Positions 1 through 5,825 of a stretch of DNA of 5,836 nt are shown here, piece by piece. Under the pieces are notes generated by a model. That model made no database searches. It saw only the letters and a list, made by a program, of their open reading frames with translations, and was not told the DNA's origin. Location of the stretch: positions 1 through 5,836 of the forward strand of contig CACXCK010000071.1 of NCBI GenBank assembly GCA_902766135.1. Reading direction: 5' to 3'. A program made the position numbers and the translations under genes. How positions within the stretch are numbered: position 1 is the first letter of the stretch; the number at the start of each line of letters is the position of its first letter. This DNA comes from an uncultured Erysipelotrichaceae bacterium (GTDB lineage: Bacteria > Bacillota_I > Bacilli_A > RF39 > UBA660).

Positions 1-485
1 ACTGTTTCATCTGTATTTTTTAAAGGTCCTTCATATACCTTTGTAAGACTACCAGTTATTAGTAAATTATCTTGTTTTACATATCTGTTATTTGAAACTG
101 TTAAAGATCCTTCCTCACTATCGATGTTGTTATTTGTAGCATCACTTGTTTTATATATAGTTAGTTTTATGTCATTATTAAATGCTGTTGGAACAGTTGC
201 TTGTAAATCTATTTCATATACTCCTCTTCCATCTTTATAAGGACCTACTGTAAATGTTTGAACTCCAATGAATCCAGGGTATATATCACGACCAATATTC
301 GTTGTATCAAAAGTGTTCTCCCCGTTAAATTCTACTTCACCTAAAGTTGCCGTACGAGCACTAGCTTCCGCATTAACATTACCGGTACCTTGTACACTCG
401 CACTATAATAGGCATAAGTTATACCTATAGTTATGACTAAGATGCTTATTATCAAAAGTGATAAGCTATATTTTTTGGTATTCAT
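1..485 (-). CDS. Exported TasA/CalY-like surface protein, N-terminal part (runs off window)
   Basis: This gene is open from the ATG at 485 to the window edge, so only the first 161 residues are seen and the C-terminus is missing. The N-terminus is a short Lys-containing stretch (MNTKKY), a hydrophobic core at about residues 8-23, then ITYAYYSASVQGTGN. This resembles the signal peptides of TasA/camelysin proteins, which end in ..(W/Y)A-(Y/F)(F/Y)S and are cut by the SipW signal peptidase. The mature part is rich in beta-prone Thr, Val, Asn and Gly. TATLGEVEFNG (about 45-55) and IYPGFIGVQTFTV (about 68-80) fit the TasA/CalY pattern of an early beta strand followed by L.PG......F.V. The likely role is a secreted fibre or surface-layer protein, but this rests on short motifs. 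Cleavage near A25 or A29 is possible. The RBS AGAGGT lies 7 nt upstream of the ATG. The gene appears monocistronic at its 5' end, behind a terminator. It could instead be another exported beta-sandwich protein with the same signal type. Confidence 0.75.
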   Translation of the reverse strand, partial: MNTKKYSLSLLIISILVITIGITYAYYSASVQGTGNVNAEASARTATLGEVEFNGENTFDTTNIGRDIYPGFIGVQTFTVGPYKDGRGVYEIDLQATVPTAFNNDIKLTIYKTSDATNNNIDSEEGSLTVSNNRYVKQDNLLITGSLTKVYEGPLKNTDET

Positions 486-505
486 TAGTATTACCTCTAT
501 TCTAT

Positions 506-537
506 AAAAAAATAATACCACATGTTGAGGTGGTATT
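506..537 (-). terminator. Rho-independent terminator of the HTH-xth-HAD operon
   Basis: A perfect 8-bp inverted repeat, AATACCAC (514-521) and GTGGTATT (530-537), encloses an 8-nt loop. On the minus strand it is followed by a run of seven T (complement of 506-512). It begins 4 nt after the stop codon of the HAD gene, so it ends that operon and separates it from the surface protein gene. Confidence 0.85.
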
Positions 538-540
538 CAA
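512..540 (-). promoter_or_regulatory. Putative sigma-A promoter of the surface protein gene
   Basis: On the minus strand, TTGAAT (535-540) is followed by exactly 17 nt and then TATTAT (512-517), close to the TTGACA-17-TATAAT consensus. Transcription would start near 505, giving a leader of about 20 nt that holds the RBS at 493-498. The promoter lies almost entirely within the terminator hairpin of the upstream operon. It is predicted from sequence only. Confidence 0.45.
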
Positions 541-541
541 A

Positions 542-1189
542 TTATTTCTTTAGTTTTTTAATATATGTATCAGTTATTTCACTGGCTTTATATATTTTGT
601 TTATTGGGTATTCTTTTAGTCTTTTATGCTTAGTATTTACCCATATAGAATACATTCCTAGTTCTTGGGGTTTTAATACATCTAAATATAGGTTATCACC
701 TATCATAACGCATTCTTCTGGGGTGTGTGAGCCACAGGCAAGATAGTATGCTTCTTTGTTTGGTTTAGTTAAGAATTCTCCATAACATTCTTTAAAATAT
801 GAATTAATACCTACTCTTTCTAATCTTTTTCTTTGAACTGTTTCAAAGTAGTTTGTAAGAAGGACTAGTTCGTATTGTTTGGATAAGTTATCTAAAGTGT
901 TAATTAGTTTGTCATCTTTAGGTGTTACACACATACTAAATGTATGTAACATTACTCTCATAAATGTATCAGATAGTTTTATATGTAGAGCATCTTCTAA
1001 TACTTTTCGGTAGTCATTGACATTATAGTTATTATATTTTTCTTCATACATATCAAATGCTTTATTCATTGTTATCAAATTTTGTTTTGAATATAATCCT
1101 AGCATTTCTAATAAGCTTCTCATAGCTGGATTAAAATCCACATTAGTTATAAGAGTATCATCTACATCATATATTAGTCTTTTAATCAT
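542..1189 (-). CDS. HAD-superfamily hydrolase, YjjG/YfnB-like (putative nucleotidase/phosphatase)
   Basis: A cytoplasmic HAD phosphatase with all four motifs visible (numbered from the ATG at 1192): motif I DVDDTL with nucleophile D9 and acid D11; motif II LLTN with T113; motif III Lys near K143/K146 in TKPNKEAY; motif IV GDNLYLD with D166 and D171. A helical C1-type cap lies between motifs I and II (about 17-105), as in the subfamily that includes the pyrimidine 5'-nucleotidases YjjG and YfnB. The DxDDT form of motif I also suits that group. The substrate cannot be read from the sequence; a nucleoside monophosphate or other small phosphate ester is likely. Two ATG codons are adjacent (1192 and 1189). 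GGAGGT at 1195-1200 sits too close to the first and about 6 nt from the second, so I chose 1189. The gene overlaps the end of xth by 8 nt (11 nt from the first ATG), which implies translational coupling. It is the last gene of its operon. Confidence 0.88.
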   Translation of the reverse strand: MIKRLIYDVDDTLITNVDFNPAMRSLLEMLGLYSKQNLITMNKAFDMYEEKYNNYNVNDYRKVLEDALHIKLSDTFMRVMLHTFSMCVTPKDDKLINTLDNLSKQYELVLLTNYFETVQRKRLERVGINSYFKECYGEFLTKPNKEAYYLACGSHTPEECVMIGDNLYLDVLKPQELGMYSIWVNTKHKRLKEYPINKIYKASEITDTYIKKLKK

Positions 1190-1937
1190 CATTTACCTCC
1201 AGTGTTATAGGACAGTGATCACTTCCCATGATAGCATTTAGTATTTTAGTGCTTTTTATATTATTAATTAGTCTATTGGATACGACAAAATAGTCTAGAC
1301 GCCAGCCTAGATTTTTCTCTCTTGCGTGTCCTAGATAACTCCACCAAGTATATATTACTTTATCAGGATTAAAGTATCTATATGAATCAATGTAGCCTAG
1401 ATTAAGGGTTTTAGTGAATGAGTCTCTTTCTTCAATTGTAAATCCTGGGCTTCTTAAGTGAGTTTTAGGGCTCGCTATATCTATTTCTTGGTGAGCAACA
1501 TTTAAGTCACCACAGAAGATTACTGGTTTCGTTATTTCTAACTTTTTTAGATAACTTCTTAATGCTTCATCCCATTTTAATCTATCATCAAGTCTTGTTA
1601 GGCCATCTTTAGAATTTGGAACGTACATAGTAATAAGATAGAAGTCATTAAATTCTAGAGTAATCATTCTTCCTTCTTTGTCAAATTCTTCGTAGTCCAT
1701 GCCATACTTAACGCTTAATGGATGAACTTTAGTATAAATCATAACCCCAGAATATCCTTTCCTAACTGCAGGATTCAAATATATTTCGTAATTATCTGGT
1801 CTAAATGTAAGTTCAGAGTCAATTAGTTTTGTTTCTTGTAAGCATATTACATCAGCATTTATTCTTGTAAAGAAATCTATAAATCCTTTCTTTAGGCAAG
1901 CACGAAAGCCTGCTACATTCCATGATACTATTTTCAT
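1182..1937 (-). CDS. xth: Exodeoxyribonuclease III / AP endonuclease (ExoA/Xth family)
   Basis: A base-excision repair nuclease of the ExoIII/APE1 family, which cuts the backbone 5' of abasic sites and has 3'-phosphodiesterase/exonuclease activity with Mg2+. At 251 residues it is full length. The active-site set is complete: N7 in SWNVAGFRA, E35 in CLQETK, Y105 in MYVPNS, D144 and N146 in GDLNVAH, D215 in WRLDYFVVS, and D240/H241 in GSDHCPI. The DNA-binding YTWWSY segment (196-201) is also present. The start at 1937 has AGAAGGAG 5 nt upstream (1943-1950). That RBS overlaps the TAG stop of the gene before it (1949-1951), so translation of the two is probably coupled. The gene overlaps the following HAD gene by 8-11 nt. 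Placing a repair nuclease between an HTH protein and a phosphatase may be a simple housekeeping arrangement. Bacillus calls the orthologue exoA, and either symbol would serve. Confidence 0.96.
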   Translation of the reverse strand: MKIVSWNVAGFRACLKKGFIDFFTRINADVICLQETKLIDSELTFRPDNYEIYLNPAVRKGYSGVMIYTKVHPLSVKYGMDYEEFDKEGRMITLEFNDFYLITMYVPNSKDGLTRLDDRLKWDEALRSYLKKLEITKPVIFCGDLNVAHQEIDIASPKTHLRSPGFTIEERDSFTKTLNLGYIDSYRYFNPDKVIYTWWSYLGHAREKNLGWRLDYFVVSNRLINNIKSTKILNAIMGSDHCPITLEVNDD

Positions 1938-1942
1938 ATGTA

Positions 1943-1951
1943 CTCCTTCTA
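1943..1951 (-). promoter_or_regulatory. RBS of xth overlapping the stop codon of the upstream gene
   Basis: On the minus strand TAGAAGGAG combines the TAG stop of the HTH-like gene (1949-1951) with the Shine-Dalgarno AGAAGGAG of xth (1943-1950), 5 nt before the xth ATG. Ribosomes ending the first gene are placed directly on the next initiation site. This supports a single operon. Confidence 0.8.
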
Positions 1952-2470
1952 ATATGTTAATAACTTGCAGTTATAACTATCAAGTAATTCATTTACTTTA
2001 TATATGTCATATATTTTTTCTTTAAAACAAAATCTTATTATTAAATCATAATAATTGTTTTTAGGAAGTGAATAGGATGATGAAGATAATAACGCCTCTA
2101 TTTCTTCTTCGGTTAGTTCTAGTGATAATCCTAGAAGGATTATTGTTTCTTTTTTTGGGTGATAATACTTATCACTTCTTATTTTAGAGAATAGTCTTCG
2201 ATCTATATGAACTTTATTATATACTTCACTATCTTTTAAATTTTTTTCATCTATATATTTAAATAGCATTGTTTGAAAGTTATTATCTTCTTTGTTGTCA
2301 TCTATGTACTCGTTTATGCTACTTTTTTTATGAAAAGTGGTTTCTCCGCTTATGGACGCCTCTTCATAATCATATAAAGAATCTTCTTCAAAGTTATGTT
2401 TTATTAGTCTTTGGAATAGAGATGGACGTTTTAAGTTTTCTTTAATATATTTTTTTAATTTTTCTTTCAT
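1949..2470 (-). CDS. XRE-like helix-turn-helix protein resembling the C-terminal domain of macro-domain proteins
   Basis: A 173-residue, charged, soluble protein without signal or membrane segment. Residues 1-60 are Lys/Glu/Asp-rich and look like a helical then linker-like region. Residues about 65-135 (FQTMLFKYIDEKNLKDSEVY...IDRRLFSKIRS...KKETIILLGLSLELTEEEIEALL) match a lambda-repressor/XRE-type fold: an amphipathic first helix, a short helix, a recognition-like helix at IDRRLFSKIRS, then helices 4 and 5. The tail (about 140-173, YYDLIIRFCFKEKIYDIYKVNELL) is also family-typical. From memory, this block occurs as the C-terminal part of Firmicutes macro-domain proteins; here no macro domain is present. 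An upstream in-frame ATG at 2509 would add 13 residues, but AAAAGGAG at 2479-2486, 8 nt from the ATG at 2470, decides the start. It is first in the operon with xth and HAD and divergent from a vWA gene. DNA binding and any regulatory role are inferences; it may instead bind protein. Confidence 0.82.
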   Translation of the reverse strand: MKEKLKKYIKENLKRPSLFQRLIKHNFEEDSLYDYEEASISGETTFHKKSSINEYIDDNKEDNNFQTMLFKYIDEKNLKDSEVYNKVHIDRRLFSKIRSDKYYHPKKETIILLGLSLELTEEEIEALLSSSSYSLPKNNYYDLIIRFCFKEKIYDIYKVNELLDSYNCKLLTY

Positions 2471-2478
2471 AAAAATGT

Positions 2479-2486
2479 CTCCTTTT
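2479..2486 (-). promoter_or_regulatory. RBS that sets the start of the HTH-like gene
   Basis: AAAAGGAG on the minus strand stands 8 nt before the ATG at 2470. The alternative ATG at 2509 has no purine-rich site in front of it and lies within 3 nt of the predicted transcription start, so the shorter reading is preferred. Confidence 0.75.
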
Positions 2487-2518
2487 AAGCGACCAAATGA
2501 TATGCACAATTTAGTAAT

Positions 2519-2527
2519 ATTATACCA
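2519..2527 (-). promoter_or_regulatory. Extended -10 promoter of the HTH-xth-HAD operon
   Basis: The minus strand reads TGGTATAAT, a perfect TGn-TATAAT extended -10 element. No good -35 box is visible at 16-18 nt, which is usual for extended -10 promoters. The predicted start near 2512 gives a leader of about 42 nt before the ATG at 2470. The element falls just upstream of the divergent vWA gene's RBS. Confidence 0.6.
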
Positions 2528-2541
2528 GAAAGGAAGGAAAA

Positions 2542-3153
2542 ATGATGAAAAATAATGTTTTAGATGTAGTATTCTTACTTGATAGAAGTGGATCTATGGG
2601 AGGTTGTGAGAGTGATACAATAGGAGGATTCAATAGTTATATTGAGTCTCATAAAGACAAGAATATTAAAGTTACGACTGTACTATTTGATGATAAGTAT
2701 GAAATGATACATAATAGAAAGAATATTAATGAGGTAGCTTTATTAAATAATAAAAAATATTATGTAAGAGGTTGCACGGCTCTTTTAGATGCGATTGGTA
2801 AAACTATAGAACATATGGATAAAAATAATGCTAAAAAGGTAGTCTTTATGATTACTACTGATGGGCTTGAGAATGCCTCTTCGAAGTACTCTAAAGAACA
2901 AATTAAAGAGTTAATTAAGGGACATAAAAACTTTGAATTTGTTTATATAGGGGCTGATATTGATTCTTATTATGAAGCAGGAAGTTTAGGTATTAAGAGG
3001 GATAATATATCTAATTATAAGAAAGATAAAAAAGGTACTTCTCTACTATACAAAGCTTTAGGTAAAGTAAGTGATATGATGCTAGAAGATGAAGAATTAG
3101 ATTGTAGTTGGAAATGTGAACTAGAAGATTATATAAAAGAAAACAAAGAATAA
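2542..3153 (+). CDS. Small cytoplasmic von Willebrand factor A (vWA) domain protein with intact MIDAS
   Basis: A 203-residue protein that is almost entirely one vWA domain, a Rossmann-like metal-dependent binding fold. The first strand LDVVFLLDRSGSM carries the MIDAS motif DxSxS (D14, S16, S18). The other metal ligands are T79 in VRGCTALLD and D107 in ITTDGLEN, so metal binding should be intact. Further family marks are DTIGGFNSYIE (25-35) and FVYIGADID near the C-terminus. There is no signal peptide or membrane segment, so it acts in the cytoplasm, probably by metal-dependent binding of a partner protein rather than catalysis. It starts with two consecutive ATG codons (2542 and 2545) after an AAAGGAAGG-type RBS at about 2529-2537; both fit. 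It is transcribed divergently from the HTH-like gene with about 70 nt between starts, and is followed by its own terminator. Similar single-domain vWA proteins are common in Firmicutes, but their role is not known to me. Confidence 0.92.
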   Translation: MMKNNVLDVVFLLDRSGSMGGCESDTIGGFNSYIESHKDKNIKVTTVLFDDKYEMIHNRKNINEVALLNNKKYYVRGCTALLDAIGKTIEHMDKNNAKKVVFMITTDGLENASSKYSKEQIKELIKGHKNFEFVYIGADIDSYYEAGSLGIKRDNISNYKKDKKGTSLLYKALGKVSDMMLEDEELDCSWKCELEDYIKENKE

Positions 3154-3154
3154 A

Positions 3155-3181
3155 GACAGCTTTCAATAAAGCTGCCTTTTT
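3155..3181 (+). terminator. Terminator of the vWA gene, possibly bidirectional
   Basis: CAGCTTT (3157-3163) and AAAGCTG (3168-3174) form a 7-bp stem with a 4-nt loop, extended by one G-C pair beyond an A/C mismatch. Five T follow on the plus strand (3177-3181). The hairpin begins 2 nt after the vWA stop codon and lies just past the stop (3180-3182) of the convergent minus-strand gene. The minus strand has only a broken T-rich tail, so it may stop both genes but suits the vWA gene better. Confidence 0.8.
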
Positions 3182-4097
3182 AGTTTTTTGAAACACTTAT
3201 AAGATTTAGTGTATTAAATATTAGGCCTGGTTCTGTAGTTTCGTCAATTGTTAATTCAGGTGTCAATTGGAATTCAAAAGTATATGTGTCACCAATATTG
3301 ATATCTTTTAGCATATTATTAGGGTCCCAATAAAGAATGTTATTATATCCTTCTAGTTTTAAAGAAACATATTCATCTAGACTTGGATGATCTTCCGTAG
3401 CAAAATCAATTACTGCACAACCTTTACACATATCTTCTACTTTATACGTTTTCTTTACTGTAAATGGATAATTAGTACAATAATTCTTTTTAGTCATGAA
3501 ATTATTTTCTAATTTATTTGTGCCAATGTAAATATCATTGTTACCATCTAGTCTATGGCATTCTAGAAGTTGAAATTCACCATTATAGGTGTCTTTTATT
3601 TTGCCTTTTTCATAATAAATGATAGAGCCACCATCATTAAATGAATTAGAATACTTATTATCGCTTTCACCAATACTTCCACCAGTCATGTAACTTTTTA
3701 AGAAAGCTAAGCTTTTTTTATCTTTAATGTAATCTTTTAATTCATGTTTTTCGTTACTGTTTATGACTTCTATTTTAGATAAGCAGACGGTATATATATT
3801 ATGACCATTAAAGTTTGTATATAATTCTATATCAGAATCGCAATTGTCTTTTTCAAGCGTTATAATCTGGTCAACTGTCTCGTCAAATACTAGTTTTTCT
3901 TCCTGATATATTTCTTTACCTAATAAAGAAATCTGCCATCCATCTATATAACCATCTTCAGTTAAGGCATGTTTTCTAACTACCTTGTATAGAAGGGCTT
4001 TGTATTCAGTTGAACCTCCATCTTTTAGTTTGTTTTCTGTTGGTAATATTAGAATAAGGAAAACAATAATTAATATCACACCGATTCCTTTTTTCAT
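3180..4097 (-). CDS. Membrane-anchored extracytoplasmic protein of unknown function
   Basis: A 305-residue protein with a short Lys start (MKKG) and one hydrophobic segment at about residues 4-19, followed by a polar domain. This suggests a signal anchor with the rest outside the membrane. No lipobox Cys follows the hydrophobic stretch, so it is not an obvious lipoprotein. After the anchor comes KDGGSTEYKALLYKVVRKHAL (25-45), a segment I recall at the start of many uncharacterised exported Firmicutes proteins, then YIDGWQISLLGKEIY (50-64). The remainder is beta-prone, with two further GG-containing turns (TGGSIG, NDGGSI). There are six Cys (86, 105, 180, 207, 224, 227), the last two as CKGC, which could form disulphides or bind metal. 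The RBS AAGGAGGA (4101-4108) overlaps the stop of the upstream ATPase gene, with only 9 nt between the two coding regions. Co-expression with that ATPase is therefore very likely, but the functional link is unknown. Confidence 0.8.
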   Translation of the reverse strand: MKKGIGVILIIVFLILILPTENKLKDGGSTEYKALLYKVVRKHALTEDGYIDGWQISLLGKEIYQEEKLVFDETVDQIITLEKDNCDSDIELYTNFNGHNIYTVCLSKIEVINSNEKHELKDYIKDKKSLAFLKSYMTGGSIGESDNKYSNSFNDGGSIIYYEKGKIKDTYNGEFQLLECHRLDGNNDIYIGTNKLENNFMTKKNYCTNYPFTVKKTYKVEDMCKGCAVIDFATEDHPSLDEYVSLKLEGYNNILYWDPNNMLKDINIGDTYTFEFQLTPELTIDETTEPGLIFNTLNLISVSKN

Positions 4098-4100
4098 AAA

Positions 4101-4109
4101 TCCTCCTTA
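4101..4109 (-). promoter_or_regulatory. RBS of the membrane protein gene overlapping the ATPase stop codon
   Basis: On the minus strand TAAGGAGGA joins the TAA stop (4107-4109) of the ATPase gene to the AGGAGG site, which lies 4 nt before the ATG at 4097. This indicates translational coupling within a two-gene operon. Confidence 0.8.
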
Positions 4110-5657
4110 TTTAAAGAACTTAAATAGCTTGTTTAAAGAACGATCTATTAATTTATTAGTAGCTTTGTTAACTACTTTTTTGCCTAATTTGTTAGCAGGG
4201 TTATTAGCCTTTGCTTTCTCTTCTTCTTTTTTCTTCTTTTCTTCAAGGCGTGCTTGTTCTTTTTCTAATCTTTCTTGTTCTTTTCTTTCTTTTTCTTCTT
4301 GACGCAATCTTTCTTGTTCTCTTTTTTCTTCTTCAATTCTTGCTCTTTCTTCCTCTTCTTTTTGGCGGGCCTCTTCTACTTTTTGATTTACTATTTCATG
4401 AGCTGATTCATCGTCTATATCTTCATCATATTTACCTACAAATGGACTATTATTTATAATTTTGTTTCTAGTTAAGGCATCTATTACGCCAATTCTACTT
4501 TGGGGTGGAAGAATGGTTGCTCTTTCAACTATTTCTGGTTCACCTTTCTCATTTTGGAAACTGATTAGGGCTTCTCCTGTTCCAAGTTCTAAGATGGTAT
4601 CATATGTTTTAAATTTAGGGTTAACTCTAAATGAGTCAGCGGCTGCTTTAGCAATTTTCTGGTCAGCTGGAGTGTAGGCTCTTAGGTTATGTTGAACACG
4701 GTTTCCTAGTTGATCTAGGATTGTATCTGGAATATCAGTTGTATTATGGGTTATAAAATATAGTCCTATTCCTTTTGAACGGATTAGTCTTACTATTTTT
4801 TCCATTTGTTTTAGTCTATATGATGGCATTTCTCTAAATAGGAAGTATGCTTCATCAAAGAAGAAAACAATTCTTGGTTTATCTAGGTCCCCTACTTCAG
4901 GCATAGAGTCATATAGTTTAGTAAATAAGCATAGCATGATTGCTGAATATAAATCAGGATTTTTGTATAGTTCAACAGCATCTAGAATGTTAATTATTCC
5001 TTTGCCATTATTGTCTGTTGATACCCAGTCGTTTATATTTAATTCAGGTTCACCAAAGAACTTGTCTAGTCCTTGATTTTCTAAAGCATTTAAGCTTCTT
5101 AGGATAACACCGATGCTTTGGGTGGTAATATTACCATAATTTAGAGTATAGTCTTTTCTATTTTCACCAATGTAGTTTAAGGCGCTTTTTAAGTCTTTTA
5201 AGTCATCTAAGTCCATGTTCTCATCTGATGCAATTTTAAATAGTAAATTTAAAACACCTTCTTGCGCTTCAGATAAGCCTAGCATCATTGATAGAATATC
5301 TGGCCCTACTTCTGATACTTTAAATCTAATTGGGTGGCCATTTACACGATAAACATCCCAAAATCTTACTGGAAATTCTTTTACTTCGAATTCTTTTAGT
5401 TTAAGACTATCTACTCTTTTAGAGATGTTTTCGTTCATTTCACCCATTACAGCAGTTCCAGCAAGGTCTCCTTTTACATCGGCTAAGAATACTGGTACTC
5501 CGGCATCAGAAAAACTTTCTGCCATTACTTTAGATGTAATTGTTTTACCAGTTCCAGAGGCTCCAGATATAAGGCCATGACGATTAGCTTTATCAAGTAG
5601 AAGATTTAATTCTTTAGTACCACTTTTACCAACCACTATTTTACCGTTTAAATACAT
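4107..5657 (-). CDS. HerA-like P-loop ATPase, DUF853 (YjgR-type) family, with C-terminal coiled coil
   Basis: A 516-residue FtsK/HerA-class ATPase matching the DUF853/HerA C-terminal family in length and layout. Walker A is GASGTGKT (32-39), followed by VFLADVKGDLAG (56-67). Walker B is RIVFFFDEA with D268/E269. The family segment KIVRLIRSKGIGLYFITHNTTDIPDTILDQLGNRVQHNLRAYTPADQK (287-334) contains the sensor region and a likely arginine finger (R320 or R326). Residues about 425-483 are a continuous Glu/Lys/Arg/Gln-rich coiled coil. The tail 485-516 (NPANKLGKKVVNK...FKFFK) is amphipathic and resembles the conserved C-terminus of this family. Relatives assemble as hexameric DNA-pumping motors; the role of the DUF853 branch is not established. 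Position 304 is His where I expect Gln (THN against TQN). The RBS AGGAGGG (5663-5669) precedes the ATG by about 5 nt. It is co-transcribed with the membrane-anchored protein downstream. Confidence 0.93.
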   Translation of the reverse strand: MYLNGKIVVGKSGTKELNLLLDKANRHGLISGASGTGKTITSKVMAESFSDAGVPVFLADVKGDLAGTAVMGEMNENISKRVDSLKLKEFEVKEFPVRFWDVYRVNGHPIRFKVSEVGPDILSMMLGLSEAQEGVLNLLFKIASDENMDLDDLKDLKSALNYIGENRKDYTLNYGNITTQSIGVILRSLNALENQGLDKFFGEPELNINDWVSTDNNGKGIINILDAVELYKNPDLYSAIMLCLFTKLYDSMPEVGDLDKPRIVFFFDEAYFLFREMPSYRLKQMEKIVRLIRSKGIGLYFITHNTTDIPDTILDQLGNRVQHNLRAYTPADQKIAKAAADSFRVNPKFKTYDTILELGTGEALISFQNEKGEPEIVERATILPPQSRIGVIDALTRNKIINNSPFVGKYDEDIDDESAHEIVNQKVEEARQKEEEERARIEEEKREQERLRQEEKERKEQERLEKEQARLEEKKKKEEEKAKANNPANKLGKKVVNKATNKLIDRSLNKLFKFFK

Positions 5658-5682
5658 ATTATCCCTCCTAATGTATTTGTTA

Positions 5683-5711
5683 ATTATATTTTATCATTAT
5701 TTATTAATAAA
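5683..5711 (-). promoter_or_regulatory. Putative promoter of the ATPase operon
   Basis: A perfect TATAAT on the minus strand (5683-5688) has a weak TTTATT (5706-5711) 17 nt upstream. Transcription would start near 5676, just before the RBS at 5663-5669. The -35 box falls in the T-run of the tRNA terminator, so the two signals share bases. The -10 is convincing and the -35 is not. Confidence 0.5.
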
Positions 5712-5736
5712 AAAAAGAACTTATTATAAAGTTCTT
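5709..5736 (-). terminator. Rho-independent terminator of the tRNA-Phe transcript
   Basis: A perfect 8-bp inverted repeat, AAGAACTT (5715-5722) and AAGTTCTT (5729-5736), has a 6-nt loop. On the minus strand it is followed by a long T-run (complement of 5709-5716, partly in the stem). It lies 13 nt after the CCA end of the tRNA. Confidence 0.85.
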
Positions 5737-5749
5737 ATTGTTTCTTACC

Positions 5750-5825
<76 letters not shown>

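Noticed and set aside
522..746. Plus-strand open frame opposite the end of the HAD gene
   Set aside because: It starts within the terminator hairpin, lies antisense to conserved HAD motif IV, and shows no recognisable protein features.
2471..2541. Palindromic operator for the HTH-like protein
   Set aside because: Apart from the short AT-only palindrome at 2515-2522, I found no clear inverted repeat of operator size in the intergenic region.
542..3153. Possible UGA=Trp genetic code (Mollicute relative)
   Set aside because: Trp at the HAD position checked is TGG, conserved proteins are full length without read-through of TGA, and this fits the standard bacterial code. The absence of TGA stops among six genes is not enough to argue otherwise.
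3011..3196. Minus-strand open frame opposite the end of the vWA gene
   Set aside because: It runs through the terminator and antisense to a conserved coding region; its hydrophobic look comes from the AT-rich complement.
4200..4383. Polypyrimidine tract on the plus strand, possible triplex-forming DNA
   Set aside because: It is fully explained by Glu/Lys/Arg codons of the coiled coil on the other strand. It has interruptions and no mirror symmetry that I could see.
3985..4677. Plus-strand open frames at 3985-4302, 4211-4459 and 4462-4677
   Set aside because: They lie opposite the ATPase and membrane protein genes. The first two are Phe/Leu/Ser-rich mirror images of the Glu/Lys coiled coil, and none has a convincing RBS or family motif.
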